Part shown: in pieces, positions 39,777 to 52,568 of the stretch
How the letters are laid out: every line of letters begins with the position of its first letter
Numbering within the stretch: the stretch's first letter is position 1
Assembly: GCA_013423325.1 (NCBI GenBank)
Contig: BLJB01000150.1
Coordinates: 186,001-250,000, forward strand
Length of the DNA: 64,000 nucleotides
Direction: 5' to 3'
Origin: Usnea hakonensis
Lineage: Eukaryota; Ascomycota; Lecanoromycetes; Lecanorales; Parmeliaceae
The notes under the pieces: generated by a model
The model's database searches: none
Told to the model about the DNA's origin: nothing
Seen by the model: only the letters and a program-made list of their open reading frames with translations
Translations under genes and position numbers: made by a program

Positions 39777-42700
39777 TGTGGCGTAGGGAACGGCGGGCGC
39801 TGAAAGCTATCAAAGCATACAATTCAAATCGAATACTTTGGATGCTGAGCAAGTGATCTCGGATCAATTACAGTAAACGCATTCGATACACTTGTGACAG
39901 ATTCGAGGTATTAGGCCAATCTTTGCAGGTACGAAGGATTGATTTGAACCTTCCATCGAGCGGGAATCGCTCGACTGATAAATATCTCTCACCTAGATGA
40001 GCCTGCGAGGCGAACCGACAGCATAATGGCTGCCATAGCCCCTCAAGGAGGGCAGGACCAGAAGTGACAGACTCAAGTGAACGGAGAAAGCTCGGTAGAA
40101 TTAGCTTCTTCCTATTCAGGAGATGTCTTCTGCGCCCGGCATAAAGTCGGCGCCCTGTTTTGCCTACTCTCTGTTAATTTCTAAGCGCCGGCTCGCTTCG
40201 ACCTTGAGCCTTCTCTAGTACTATCTTGAACATCCTTCATGACAGCATTGACATAGACAGCTGTTCCAAATGGAGGACATCGTAGGGCATCAATGGTCTC
40301 AGAAAAAGTACTGCCAAAGCAGATTCAGTTAGGCTGTTCTGAGTATGATTTCATGTCATTGGCCGCGACAAGCGATGCTTGACGCCCCTTAGACCATTAT
40401 CTTATCTACTTATCCAAAGGATACCTGCGCGACTGAGCATTATGGCAGATCCCTTGCCGTCGATGTAAATACCTGCGGCTAAGGCTCTGAAACAAGAATG
40501 CCATAAGATCTCATTTGAAATCAGCGCGTTATGCCACGTAACTTGATTACAGAAAATTTGCGGCATTAATAGAGGCATTGGGATCCATGCGCTCAAAGCA
40601 AAGAAGCCGAAGGCTCCATAACCGAGAAAGAATGTGCTCTCAGCTCTGATTTTCCACCTACCGTGAGCAACTTTAATAATAACCAAGCACGAAAACGCAT
40701 CGATACTCGGGTCCAAGCTGCGCGTGCACCATTGTAGCATTGGCAAATAAATCCAAGTCTGGGCCTATGTGATATCGATGCTGAGCAAAAAACCTCTGAT
40801 AGGATCGGCTGATTCTTCCGTGGATTCTGTGAGACCTTAGGAACGTCTGGGACGTATGCATGATGCGGGAAACGTCAGAAAACCCTCATGCCGAAAGGCC
40901 AAAAATGCAGGAATAGAAATGCAATGGTCATGGACAGACCTGAACTTCCTTAGGTCCTAGATGCCTGGAATGGAAATGCGCAGCCTCGCGCGTGAGCAAT
41001 CATAAAAGCTCAGGCCATCCTTTGATAAGTCTTGATTCTGATACCATCATCTCGTTCTCAAGTTGTATCTGTTAAGATGATTATCGTCAGTCGTGACAAC
41101 CATTCCAATGCAATGTCTTGACGGGGCTGCATGGGATTATTCCTTCAGTAAGGCCGGCATGACGTTCGGCCAATCGCAATCGTTAGGACACGCCCCCCTC
41201 CTACACGGAGTCTGCACGAAAAGTCCGAAAAGCCCCCACCACGCAATGTGGGTGCCCACGTAATTAGATTCCCGCATTGACCGGTGAGACTAAGAGGCTA
41301 TGCCCGGCTTCTTGGCTGCCTTTTGCACACTGAAGTGTTGTTGCATATAGGCGGCACAAGGCATTCCAAACAGCGCGCAACCCGCATCGAAATGAAGTCC
41401 CAAGTCGAGTTCTACGGAGGATTTATGACCTTATACCTATAGTCATATCCGCCGTGTAGAGCATGACACAGCCTTTTCGATCAGCCAATGAAAACGTTGC
41501 CTTACCTTCCCACGTTAATTCCGGCTGGATTCGACGCAATATTGAGCCAATGTATTCAATTTCCCACCCTCCTTCGTGAATGATGCTCGAGTGGCTGCAG
41601 ACTAGACTCACTGTATGCACCAGTCATCCTGAATAATCCAATCAAGTTCCGACCCTCCTTACTTCAAGGCATGACCAGTGTGACTGCAGACTATCGGTGG
41701 GGATCCAATCTGGCATCTAGCCCCGCCTTTTCACGCCTGCCTGCATATTACCACCTGCCTTGCATATTACATGATGCAAGATTTTGGTCAATAATGCTTT
41801 CGGGACGATTTTCGTATTCGTACTATACTACTCTTAAGGCTTACTAATAAGAAAGACTAGTCTGTTTCGAGTAAAATACAAAGGATATTTATTGAAAAAG
41901 AGAACTTTCAATACTTCTATTCTCGTCTTAGGGGGCAGATATAAGACTTGATAGCCTGATATCTTGGTAGATACGTTATGTAACAAGTATCAGCATAATT
42001 GGGTAATATATAATCACCGGGTCATATTGGGAGCGCGTGATGACCGCACTCCTTGTTTCGGATAAGTTACCCCAACGCATAAGGACTTCCTTCGATGTTA
42101 AAGGACTTTCAATAGCCTGTGCAGATCTGTATTACGTGGGTCAGTGAGAGTCCCCGAAGTGTAGGAATCCGAGTAGATCCTCGCAAGAATGTGGATTGAT
42201 AGTCGTCTAGGCTATCCCCTTCAAGCGCTCAAAGGCTGCAATGTAAACGAAGCGGTGCATCGCCCACCGCTTGAGGCGCGGCCTATTTCGGTAGCAGTGG
42301 GGCTAGCAATGAAACAATCGCATGTGATTTGTGGTACCTCGGTTTGTGTAACCTTGGTTGAGGCTGTGGTCGGCCTTCTGGGAGTTTGCATAATGAAAAA
42401 CAGCAAGTCCTGAAATGTCGCCAACCTATGCGCCGTATTGCAAGCTCCGTCTCAGATAAGCCAGGCTTGTCTTAGGCGGCATGTACCATCGTGAGCCGGG
42501 AGACTAGTTGTTGCAACCTTTCTGATTCGCGTTTTCGACCGGTGTGCGGTACGAGTCTACAAGATTCTTGCCTGATGATTGGCTGTCTGTCATGGTGCTT
42601 GCTTTACAATCCTCACTATTTTTTGGCAAACCGAATGTCTTGGACACAGCAGGGTCGCATGGCGTCTCCGTGGGAGCCGTTCTGGCAATCATTTATTGGA

Positions 42701-42930
42701 TGGAAGCTGTAATTGAGGGGCCCAGCATTTTTTGAAGAGGCTGACGATTCCATCAGCATCTATGTCTGCCTGGCTTTGCCATCACTTGGGCTATATACTG
42801 TCAAGACAGCGGACTTGCGAATCATTCTCCAGGCTGCAATCGGTGCGCTCAAAAGATCTGCACTATCTCATCGTCCTTCGAACACGAGGAGCCTTCTGTT
42901 CTCCGCGTCCAAAGGCGTGATCTGTCCTCA
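39777..42930. other. Gene-free stretch, 39777-42930
   Basis: Over 3 kb with only short frames, most without ATG. An imperfect 18-bp tandem duplication (TGCATATTAC core) lies at about 41738-41772. Minus-strand frames at 40402-40861 contain hydrophobic runs but no domain. It may be decayed sequence; I see nothing I can name. Confidence 0.5.
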
Positions 42931-44486
42931 ATGACTGCAACGAGGGGATCAGCGGATCGCAGCAAGAACGTATACCGAAAAGGCCATATAAAATTCAATC
43001 ATGCAGAGGAAACGAGAAATAAACCTGTCCAGTATCCTTCACTTACCTCGAACATGTTGTCTCCGGCTAACATTCTCCCAATAGTGCCAAGCCTTCGGCA
43101 GATTCCTTAACACCTACCCTCGATGAAGATGATCCCTGGGCAAAAAAATCAATACTGAGCTTGGACGGAGGCGGTGTCCGGGGCCTGTCCTCGCTATTGA
43201 TATTAAGAGAGCTCATGATCGCAGTAGAAAACCGTGAACGCCGGATGAATCCACAAGCAAAATCGAGCGCATACTCCCCTCTCTTCAATTGCTTGTCGGA
43301 TGAAGGACCCACCGCATCAGTGGGTGGCACAAGATCAGTGCTTGGATACCTTCCTTGTCACTACTTTGATTATGTGTCGGGAACAAGTACCGGTGGACTG
43401 ATCGCGATAATGCTAGGAAGACTGCGAAGGAGTGTGGACGAAGCCATCGAAGAATATAAAGCCCTTGGCGCCACAATTTTTGGAAAAGCTTCTTCGCCAC
43501 TGAATAGACTCCTGACGAACTACGACAGCACGGATAGGAAGCAAGTTTTCGAAGATCAATTCGACTCATTGCCTCCTACGAGACTGCCGAGTCCTCAGGA
43601 ACAAGCCGATGAGTTCAAATCAGACTACACTAGGTGTAGAACCATAGTGTGTTCGACTAAAAGCAGCGAAGACAGAGGTTTCCAAGCCCCGTCTCTGATT
43701 TGCTCCTACGACCGTAGGACAACCTGTACCTCGGGCACGCAAGTCGAGAAGAAGTCGAGTGATTCAGATATCCCGACCATTGGACAGGTCGCATGGGCGA
43801 CTTCAGCCGCTCCACTATACCGTAAGTCTACACACATGTCTGAAGCACCAAGGTACCATGCCTTGACAGTTGTCAACAACCCAAGCTGGGAGGTTTTGAA
43901 TGAAGTCAGCTTGCTCGCAAAAGAGTCTCATGATGCTATTGACCTCTTTTTGAGTATCGGCGCTGGAAATGGTAGAGACAGCAAATCGAGGATCAGGTTT
44001 GGTAGTGGTTCCTTACGGGAAGACCCGGCCGAGACACCTGAATCAGTACACAACAAGGTGGACCGGAAAAGTAAAGTTCAGGACTTCGAATACCATCGAT
44101 TCAATGTCAAGGAGGGGCTTCAGGGAGTCCGCATGGATGAATGGAGGCCAAAATTGGGTGGCCATATCACGTTCGGAAAGATCAAAAGGGCAACCGAGAT
44201 TTATCTGAAGCAGGAAGATGTCAGAGCTTTGATACAACGATACGCAGTGCATCTGGTTGAGAAACGGACGCAAAGAGCACAGACTATGCGATGGGAACGC
44301 TTTGCAACAGGAACGCGATACAGATGCCCCTTGACCAACGATTGTCCGACCCCGAAGGCCAAGTTCAATACCCGCAATGACCTGATGGATCATCTTCGTA
44401 TAAAGCATAATGAGGCGCCCCCAGACGCTGATCATTTTCAACATATCCAGAGGTTGCTTAATCAGGGAAGGACTAACCGTGAATAA
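42931..44486 (+). CDS. Patatin-like phospholipase with C-terminal C2H2 finger
   Basis: The main exon is 43092-44486. A first exon at 42931-42969 (MTATRGSADRSKN) joined by a 122-nt intron with a GCTAACA branch is my best model; the 5' end is uncertain because the main exon has no ATG before the active-site motifs. The product is 477 aa. The oxyanion motif LSLDGGGVRGLSSL is near residue 36 and the nucleophile elbow GTSTGG has its Ser near 112. The expected Asp-Gly-(Gly/Ala) of the catalytic dyad before VNNPSWEV is not there; the text reads PRYHALTVVNNPS. Near the end, YRCPLTNDC...HLRIKH forms a C-x5-C-x15-H-x4-H finger. Fungal patatins are lipid acyl hydrolases and serve as effector domains in some NLR-like proteins. 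Activity is doubtful here. Confidence 0.75.
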
Positions 44487-45424
44487 GGGGACCAACTTCT
44501 GACTCGGATGAGATTCATGACAGACGGTAGTAGAAAAGTCTTACCCTCTGATCTGGGCCAGCTTACTCTCCCAAGCGTCGTATACGTCACGCAACCTGTC
44601 ACCAGCGACTCCAGTGTTTGTCTTGCATAGCAACACGGTGACCTTGACGTCCTCTTTGCTCGGATTTCAAGCACTGGGTTTACAATTGAAGGTTTAGATG
44701 ATGCCCATTGTTCTGACCTTTGAGATGGAAAGTCAGCGCCTATGGGGTCTTTTCTCGAGAGCGGCTACGCGGCCTACATGAAGAAGGGAGGCTTACCTCC
44801 TGGCAGGGCATTTAAGTTCCAAGGTTCAATCATCTAAGATATATCTCCAAATCCGGTTCTGCCCTAATTCCAATCTTGACTATCTGAGGAAGCCTAGGCA
44901 TAGACTCTGGGGGTTGAGTCTTGAGCGAGTCTTGAGCGACAAAAATGGCTCTTCAGCAATAAGCTCGATGGTAACAACAACTTTTTTCTCAGTTATTACC
45001 ACCATGTCATTCCTTTTGCACTTGCTATATGCTTGTCGATGAACAGTCAAATGCCCAATTAATAACATATAGCATGGGAAATCTTCCTCTTATCCGATGC
45101 ATTACGGTTGTCCAGCCTAAGCTTTTGAGATTGACTTTCGTAAAGGATTCGGAATTGCTTGCGATATTGAGTTTCTGGCGTAATCTGGGCAGAGGGCAGC
45201 ACAGGATGTCCTGCCCTGAGAAAAGTCAGTATAACATTAACTATGGAATTGTGAATAGTACTCTTCGAAGCATTCATCAGCCAGCCACAGTGGGTCTGGA
45301 ATACGATATCTTTGGAACCGTTATAGACTATGACTGGCGCTGTTTCAGACTGCGGCATATTCATTTCGGAAATTTTGGCAAGAGTCTCGCAGTGAGCGAT
45401 TGGTTTTTGGTCAACCGATCCACG
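44487..45424. other. Convergent intergenic stretch, 44487-45424
   Basis: This lies between the 3' ends of the patatin and kinase genes. It contains an 11-bp direct repeat (GAGTCTTGAGC twice at about 44916-44938) and short frames without domains. Confidence 0.45.
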
Positions 45425-47568
45425 TTACGCTTTGCGCCAGTGTAAACTTTTGGGCCAGGGGATGGTCTTTGCCGCAGTGTGCTGAGTTGGAGCCTGGTCA
45501 CGGAGAGTTGGCTTTGTGGTATTCGTATCTCCAGACGAAGCTTGCGGAAACGTATCAAGCATGCTCGCTGTGGAGGGTGTAGACGCAGATACTTCGATGT
45601 CTCGTGGAATGGCCTCGATACCGTGTCCGGATCCTGCATTTGATCCAGCTCTATCTCGACCTTCTACTACAGCACGCTGTAAATCTCGTAATGACGATGA
45701 TGGATGACGAGGAACATGAGAAGCCGAAAGCATTGCATTGTCGGTCTCTCGAAATGGATCTCGCTCTCGGTTTTTGAGCTCTCTCTCGTGGGTTTGTAGA
45801 GATCGACGGTTCAAGAGACCCTTTTTCTCACCCTTTCTTTGCTTTTCAGAAGGTTTCCACATCTTATCGCTCCTCGGATCACAATCTCTACATGGCTTTG
45901 AGCTGATATTCTTGAACCGTTGCCATAAGTCCCTTGATGCAGGGCGATTCTGGGGGACTTCATCCAACATCTTTCGAATATCAGCCAGGGCCTCAATCAA
46001 GTGGTTGTTAGAAGATGGCGGGAACTCCTGGTTCTCAAGTGAATTCTCCGACACCCGATGTTCCGAAACAGATGTGGATCCTCTCGAAACTCCGAGATAC
46101 TCTATCCATTCATCGACTTTCTGCAGGTTACGATGATACGCTTCGTCTTTTGCAGATTCATTAATTGTAGTACTGCAACGGTCAGAGAGACCTTTCAATG
46201 TGCGCTCTAGTAGCAATGTCGCCATCTCCAGGAAAACGCATCCCAGAGAGAACACATCAGAGGCATCATCCCTGCCCACTCTCCTATCTTCCATCATCTC
46301 TGGAGAAGCGTATTTCCGGGTAAAATTTGCCTCGTCGTCCGTAAAGTGGGAGGTATTCTTTGGGAAGCGCCTTGAAATTCCGAAGTCTGTCAGAATCACC
46401 GAGTTAGACTGATCAATAAGGATGTTGGCGGGTTTGATGTCTTTATGTCGTACGTCTTGTTCATGTAGATAGCATAGTGCTTGTGAAAGGCATACAAAAT
46501 AGCCACGTAGAATCTCGGATATGGTCTCCGCAGACAGGCTTACTGGCCAAGAGCTCCTATGAACACCTCCATGAGTACTTGATCTTTCGGAAGTAGCGTC
46601 TAAGCTGTGTAGTCCTTGAGAGGTGTCTGTAGTACTAAGGTCGCCGGAGTCGTTGGACATTCGATTCATAAAATATTGCAGATCACAACGCGCGGCTGGA
46701 AAAATCAGGATATTCATCCTTGCCTGATGGGTGAATGTTCCGAGCAAAGCAGCAATGTGCGGGTGACGGAGGCCCCTCATGTTGTCAACCTCTTTTGCGG
46801 TCATTTTCTGAGCCTTTTGAGAGTCCTGGTCTCGTATAGTCTTCACAACGAAGAGCTTCTTGAACTTGAAAGGAGGCAGTGCTTGGTATTCATCGATGGA
46901 AGCTCTCTTATCGGACAACCTCTTCCTCCACTTGAATGGGATTGGCTGACTGGATTCAAGATCGCAATGGCTGCCGGAGATCTGTCCTAGACCTGATGGC
47001 CACTCAAGCTCGTCCCCGTCCTCGTCCTGGAGGAACTCACGCATGACCGAGTCACGGGAGTCATTCTCACAATCCGACTGGGAGCTGAGTCCGTCAATGC
47101 TTGAGCTTCCTCGAAGGAGCCTCTCTCCTACCTCATCATCCACTCATAGATGTAGGCAGGGAAGAGCAAAGTCCAAAGACCTATGTAGGATTTTGTATGT
47201 TTGATGGAGTCGTTTGCATACATCTAGATACACTATTCACCAACTGTCAGCTAAGATCTCAATGATGGGAAGAAGTCTTACTACTATATACATAGCTCAT
47301 GATATTAGCGGCATTTGTGAGATCGCTGTACATTGCTCGGTGCCAACTGTGATATGTGGTTCGGAAAGGCTGTATTGACGTAAATGAAAGCATCTGAACA
47401 TATAATTCAGACCAGAAAGCCTACCGAGACGATGACAAAAAGTGCTAGAACGGTAGCCGCGGCGCCAGCCTTGTCTCCCAGATGTAGGTAAAGACGGGGT
47501 TCTAGCGGGGCGCACATTGCCCCGCCATCGGGGGCAATCGCTTCCCACGATCGTCTCCAATACTTCAT
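45425..47568 (-). CDS. Membrane-anchored protein kinase with in-frame TGA near the start, 3 exons
   Basis: Exons in transcription order are 47568-47425, 47369-47282 and 47232-45425, with introns of 55 nt (GTAGGC...ATACAG) and 49 nt (GTAAGA, branch GCTGAC, acceptor AATAG). All 680 codons share one frame except a TGA at codon 107 (47144-47146). The N terminus (MKYWRRSWEAIAPDGG) includes a hydrophobic segment (AAATVLALFVIVS). The kinase domain keeps the ATP Lys (FVVKTI), a helix-C Glu, HKDIKPANILI with the catalytic Asp, DFGISRRF and ASPEMM, then DVFSLGCVFLEM. It should be active. The tail is disordered and basic. A 90-nt in-frame segment (GTATGC...GATGAG, 47132-47221) could be an extra intron that removes the TGA. 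If not, translation would have to start at Met 47044 or the allele is broken. Confidence 0.7.
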
Positions 47569-50500
47569 GTTATTATCAAATAATCATTGTGCATGACGAC
47601 CCAAAGGTCCTACTTTTCAAAGAATTGACCAGAGTATCGAGTACAAATAACGATGCCTCGAAACCTGCCCAGATCATTGCTAGTGGGAAAATCATAAACG
47701 TGGGAGGGAAAGCTTTGAACCAACACTCCTCCAGAGGGCACCTGATATGTTTGCGCGGTATGCTCGGTAGCGGCGGCTGAATGCCTGTCGGAGATCTGGG
47801 GTCTTTCTTGAAGCTCAATCAATGTCAACCTTCTAGGATAAGGCATTGATCGGTGTATGTACTAGTCTCGCGACTTACATCCCATAATTCGGAGAGCACG
47901 ACCACAGACAGTTCAAGCCAGCTGTTGGCCTTCGACAGGACAGAATTTCGCACAGAAAATAGCGAGCTTTGGTAGGTTTATTGAAAGTGTAGGCACTTAT
48001 AATTACGAGTCTAAGAGCTCGCGCACTTCTTGAACCTTTACCAGAGGTCATTGGATGATTGCTGATGCCCACGGGCAAAGCGCAGTCCTCTAGCGAATCG
48101 GAAGGCACAAAGGCTATTCGCAAAGCATTGGATGCCCTCTACCGCTGGTGTAACCAATTTCTGCTCCGTACAGCCGAACGTTGCTATGCCCATGCAAGGA
48201 GTTGAGCGGCATATGTTAGAGAAGCAGGGACCCACGTGCCGAGTGTTTGGAGGTGGATGTATACAACTTTTACACAATTCCTCAAGAGTCTCCTTGCCCA
48301 CCGATCCTTGACGCCTGACTCGCAATAGCTAGAGCATCTAGGACCTTGGTGGACCTCGTGCCGGCGATCTTGCATTCCCGGGTTGTTGCACACCCAAACC
48401 AACAGCAACTTTCGAAAACCGACGATTCTTGTATTTTTTAAAGTGTTGTCCGATGACTATGTGCTTTTTGCTTTGTGATTTCTCAGACATCGACAAAAAA
48501 TTCTTTTGGCGGATCTCCATTCAGTCCTTTCATTAGTAGAGAAAGAAAGGGTCCCTAGCGGCTTGTCCTCAATAGTGAACCTCATGTAACATAATCCGTG
48601 ATGTAAAGCTTCGATACTTGAGCCAATTCGCGGAGATGCGTCGCTTGCACAGCCCTTCCAAGTAGATCTTCGACAAAAGGCCTTGAGGAACGAACCTCCC
48701 AGTGACATCAAGAAACGGGTTGCCACGGTCCACATACATTTGGCAGAGTCTTATAAGAGCAGATTAAAGCTCACCAAGGTAGTGTCAAACGCAGATCTGA
48801 GGTACGAGTCGCGTTTCAGGCGCTGCAAGATCCAAAATACCTGGCGCCAAGAATGGTGAGAAACCATGAAGAAACCGTGACCTGTTCCCCATCACGAAAT
48901 TTCTAAGGCCGCAAGAGCGCAGAGCTACGAACTCGCCGACGCGACCCATATGTTATTCGATCGATACCTTATTCTCTGTACGACAGCGATCCTGATACAC
49001 GCTAGATTCGAAATTTCTTAGTGCAGCACGCCAAGCCACTAGCCCGGTAAAATCGGCTATTAAGGTACTCTGGGTTATCAGAATCGACGGCCAATTTAAG
49101 ATACAGAAGCGCGAGGCAATTAGTACATCTGATTCCTTTCCCCTGGGTTGTATGTTGTACATTCTTCAATACTCACAGACCACACTGTTTCAGAATCCAT
49201 TGCAAGAAGCTCACAGCTCACTATTTCATTTGACACCACGGTGTAAAAAGGAATCCCAGCAGAACGCTCAGGCGTCGTGTAAAGTATTACCATTGCTATT
49301 TTGGTGAGGAAGCCCTAACCCTAAAATTGCATAACCCAGTGCATTGCATTACTAGGGGATAACGAGTAATCGCAGGCGAATTTCTATCGGGTGCGCAGCG
49401 AACACATTCCGGCTACGGAGTAAAATGCTTCGCATCGAACTGACACTTACAGTCTAGGCGCTCATATCAGTCTCATACGAAGAGAGTGATGAAATATATT
49501 CAAATGTTAAACAGATGAAACAGCGCGAGGCCATGCCGCCATGACCTGCTCTGCGTGACCCCTCTAGCGTCATAGATTCAGCTCATGAGCGAGACCCCAA
49601 CTTTCACTGTTCACACTCTTCAATGCTCTTTCTTCAATTATTGCATACTAGTAATCTCCGTGCTCCTCCAGCAATCAATCCATCCATACTGCATCGACAC
49701 ACCTCGACCAGCTCTCCCTTTAGCTCACAAGCCTTTCCCAGATTGAACTCCTCCCCTAAAAAGCTCCAAGCGTACAACAAAAGTCATACCACATCTCTCA
49801 CCCCGCCGCCAAAATTGTAATACGAGCAACTAGCCCACTGCTCTATCACCATCATCCCGCCACCCCAGCCACGCGCACGTTCCCAACCTAATATCACCCG
49901 AAAACTCGTCGCTTGAACAAACTCAATACTGACTATCTTGTCGATGTAAGTGGCCGGACAGGCTTGGTGTCTGCCTTGTGTATCAAGAACCGGAAGCTCA
50001 ACGAGGGATTGAGGAGAATTGTAAACTAAACAAATTGAAAGGGCGTTGATATATCTATCGTGGTGCTGATAGATATATCGAGGGAACCAAAAGGGAGAAT
50101 TCAGCCTTCTTTGAGGCACTCTCGTGTGATCATCATTCAACATGTTCTTCGTCGGCTCTCCAATACTGACTGCAGTGGCTGGTGTTGGGCTGGTGCGAAT
50201 GAGCAAAGCTTTGCCAATGCTTTTGGGTTCATACAACGAGGTATGCTATGTTGGTTGGTGCCACAACGATCAACAAAGAAATTGTCTTAGTGATTCTAGA
50301 AATAGCGCCGATGTGAGCAGCGGACACACGCATAAACAACTTGCTATCAGTGTCGACCTCGCTCTCAATAGATTCATGAGAGAAGCTTGAACAATCAGAA
50401 GCCATCCTCGATCAGATCCAGCACAACGGTCAAGAGCCAGGAAAGCTCGAAAGACTCACAGATGAGGAGCTCGCGGTCTTGAAAAACATCGTCGGCAGGT

Positions 50501-52568
50501 AGCTGAGAGTATCGAAGTACGAATGACGTCAGTGGTGATCGGGCACCGAACTTAAAGCAGGGCATCTTGAATCTTTTGAAGAGTGAGACGAACGAAAGCA
50601 AGGGAAATGGAATGGTCGACTTGTTCGACCACCAAGAAACTTCATAACAAAAGAGGAGCGAAAGACCTGACAAGTGCTTTCTAAAAGCCGTACATATCAT
50701 AGATCATGTAGATCTAGTAGCCGAATTTCTTGGCCCTCCAAAGAACAAGAAGTTTGGAGAAGACTCTCCACCTGGAGATAGGCGAATATCAAGATCGAGA
50801 TAAGCTGGCCTTGATAGTACTGTAATCGTCGGGAAGTCGCTATTGCTCGAGACGAGCCGTTCAGCATTCAAGGGCATACGGATGTTGAACACTGGATACA
50901 GGAATGAATTCGAGAGGTCTACCTACAAGAAGCTGGATACAAGCATCAAGTAGTTGATTGGTGGTAGTCCAATCAAGCTTTCTGGTGCTTAGCAGTTAGC
51001 GCTCTCTCTGGTCACTTCCGAGTTCCGAGTCCCGAGGACTTGGGTCCTCGGCTATCATTCTAGGGCCGAGCCCTAAGCCTGGTCCGTACTAGAAGCAATT
51101 GGCTTAAGGTAATCTTACCTTACTTGACCTTAGGTACCTTAAGTACTTTGCAGCTTGGTTGGAAGTTCCATCCCAGTCCTGAACATGTAAAAGGAACACA
51201 GAGATACGCTTCGAATGCACGATCCCATCCTGCTGCATATTACACCAACAAACTAGACCACGATGGTGACTCGGGAATAATTATTGGAATCCACAGAATC
51301 CTCAACAAGCCGCTCTAGGCTACTCGAGACATCCAAATAAGGCAAATTAGGCCGCAATACATTCATGACAACCGCAAGTCGGCGCATACTTACCACAGAC
51401 TCGAAATAAAACGCTCCGGACATTTGATGTCCAGTAGAGTGCAAAGAGGACTCACTGCTGTCAGCTCATGCGCTAAGGACTGAATACAAAGCCGAGCGAG
51501 AAAGTGTCCGAAATACATGCCAAGGTAAGCTCAATGGATGATTCATAATCATTAAGCATTCTTTGTTCTATGAGGCCATATCTCGCCGTTACTAACGGCT
51601 GATGCCAAAGAAGAGCGGTCTACCCCGAGTGAGATCCATCAGACGTTTAAAAGTTCGGCAAGCGGCAAGGATGCAACCATCGGTGTTGGATGCAGTCATT
51701 CGAGACCGATGTAAGGCCCGACTTCATTGTCGATTCTACCTTCCCCCACGTCTGACGAAAGAATGTGCTACAAGGCCAAAGACAGATATGTAAACTTGAA
51801 TGAGTCTCGGGCGTCCCCGAGAATGGTGCATGAGGTACTCTGCAAGATCATTCGATGCTTTACGAACAGCCACTCTCGAAATTTGAACAGGATTGCTTTG
51901 TATTTATTGTACTCCTAGCGTATCGGGCGGTCTCGGCGATTCAGCTGTGAAGTGGACAGCGGCGCATAAGTACACTTGTTGGTTGCAACGCTAAAGTAGC
52001 TTCTAGTAGAACGAACAGCCACGCTTACTTATGCTGACATCTTGCAAGCCGCTCAGATTGATTACTTAAGTTGCAAGAGGGGTCGTAAGTCTCTTTGAAT
52101 TCTCGCAAGAGTATACATTACCATTCGTTGAATGAATGCAGTCTCGGCACTCCGTTCCTATGAGACGCGAGACTCGGATCGCACCGCTGTTGATGGGGTT
52201 GCCCAAATACACGATATAGTCGTTACAACTGACACCCGCTTACCCGCAAGCTCTGATATTTGAGATTCTCCGGATTCGGAGGAACTTGAACGTCATTCTA
52301 GCCTCAGCTCCGGCCGTTGAACCCGTCTGTCAGTGCTGAGCGGACCACATCAACGCACGCTCAGGAACCTCTCCGTACGGGCCAAGACATGTTGACTCCA
52401 ACAAAACTCCGTAATTAGTAATCCCATTGCAGCCAGTATGTTTTAGACAAACGGAATCCTTGACATCTTCCGTTATGTTATGTACACTGAAGCTTCCTCG
52501 TTGACCGGTCACCTTCCTCGCAGATACCCGGCAATCTATCCGCAGGCTTTGCATAACCTCATTCGATC
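47569..52568. other. Gene-poor stretch, 47569-52568
   Basis: Five kilobases with only short frames. Noted: two CCCTAA copies at about 49312-49323; a coding-like plus-strand segment at 50385-50512 (reads as LDQIQHNGQEPGKLERLTDE) that hits a stop, perhaps a gene remnant; and a cluster of CTTAAGGTA/CCTTAGGTACC motifs at 51105-51146. No transposon ends, tRNA or full gene is recognised. Confidence 0.5.

Noticed and set aside
40402..40861. Minus-strand frames with hydrophobic runs as a membrane protein gene
   Set aside because: The longer frame has no ATG, the shorter one has no hydrophobic part, and no splice joins them convincingly.
42985..42993. TATAAAA as promoter of the patatin gene
   Set aside because: It lies downstream of the best first-exon candidate and inside the proposed intron. 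Using it leaves no ATG in the required frame.
49312..49323. Two CCCTAA copies, possible interstitial telomere repeat
   Set aside because: Only two units. This is expected by chance in a sequence of this size.
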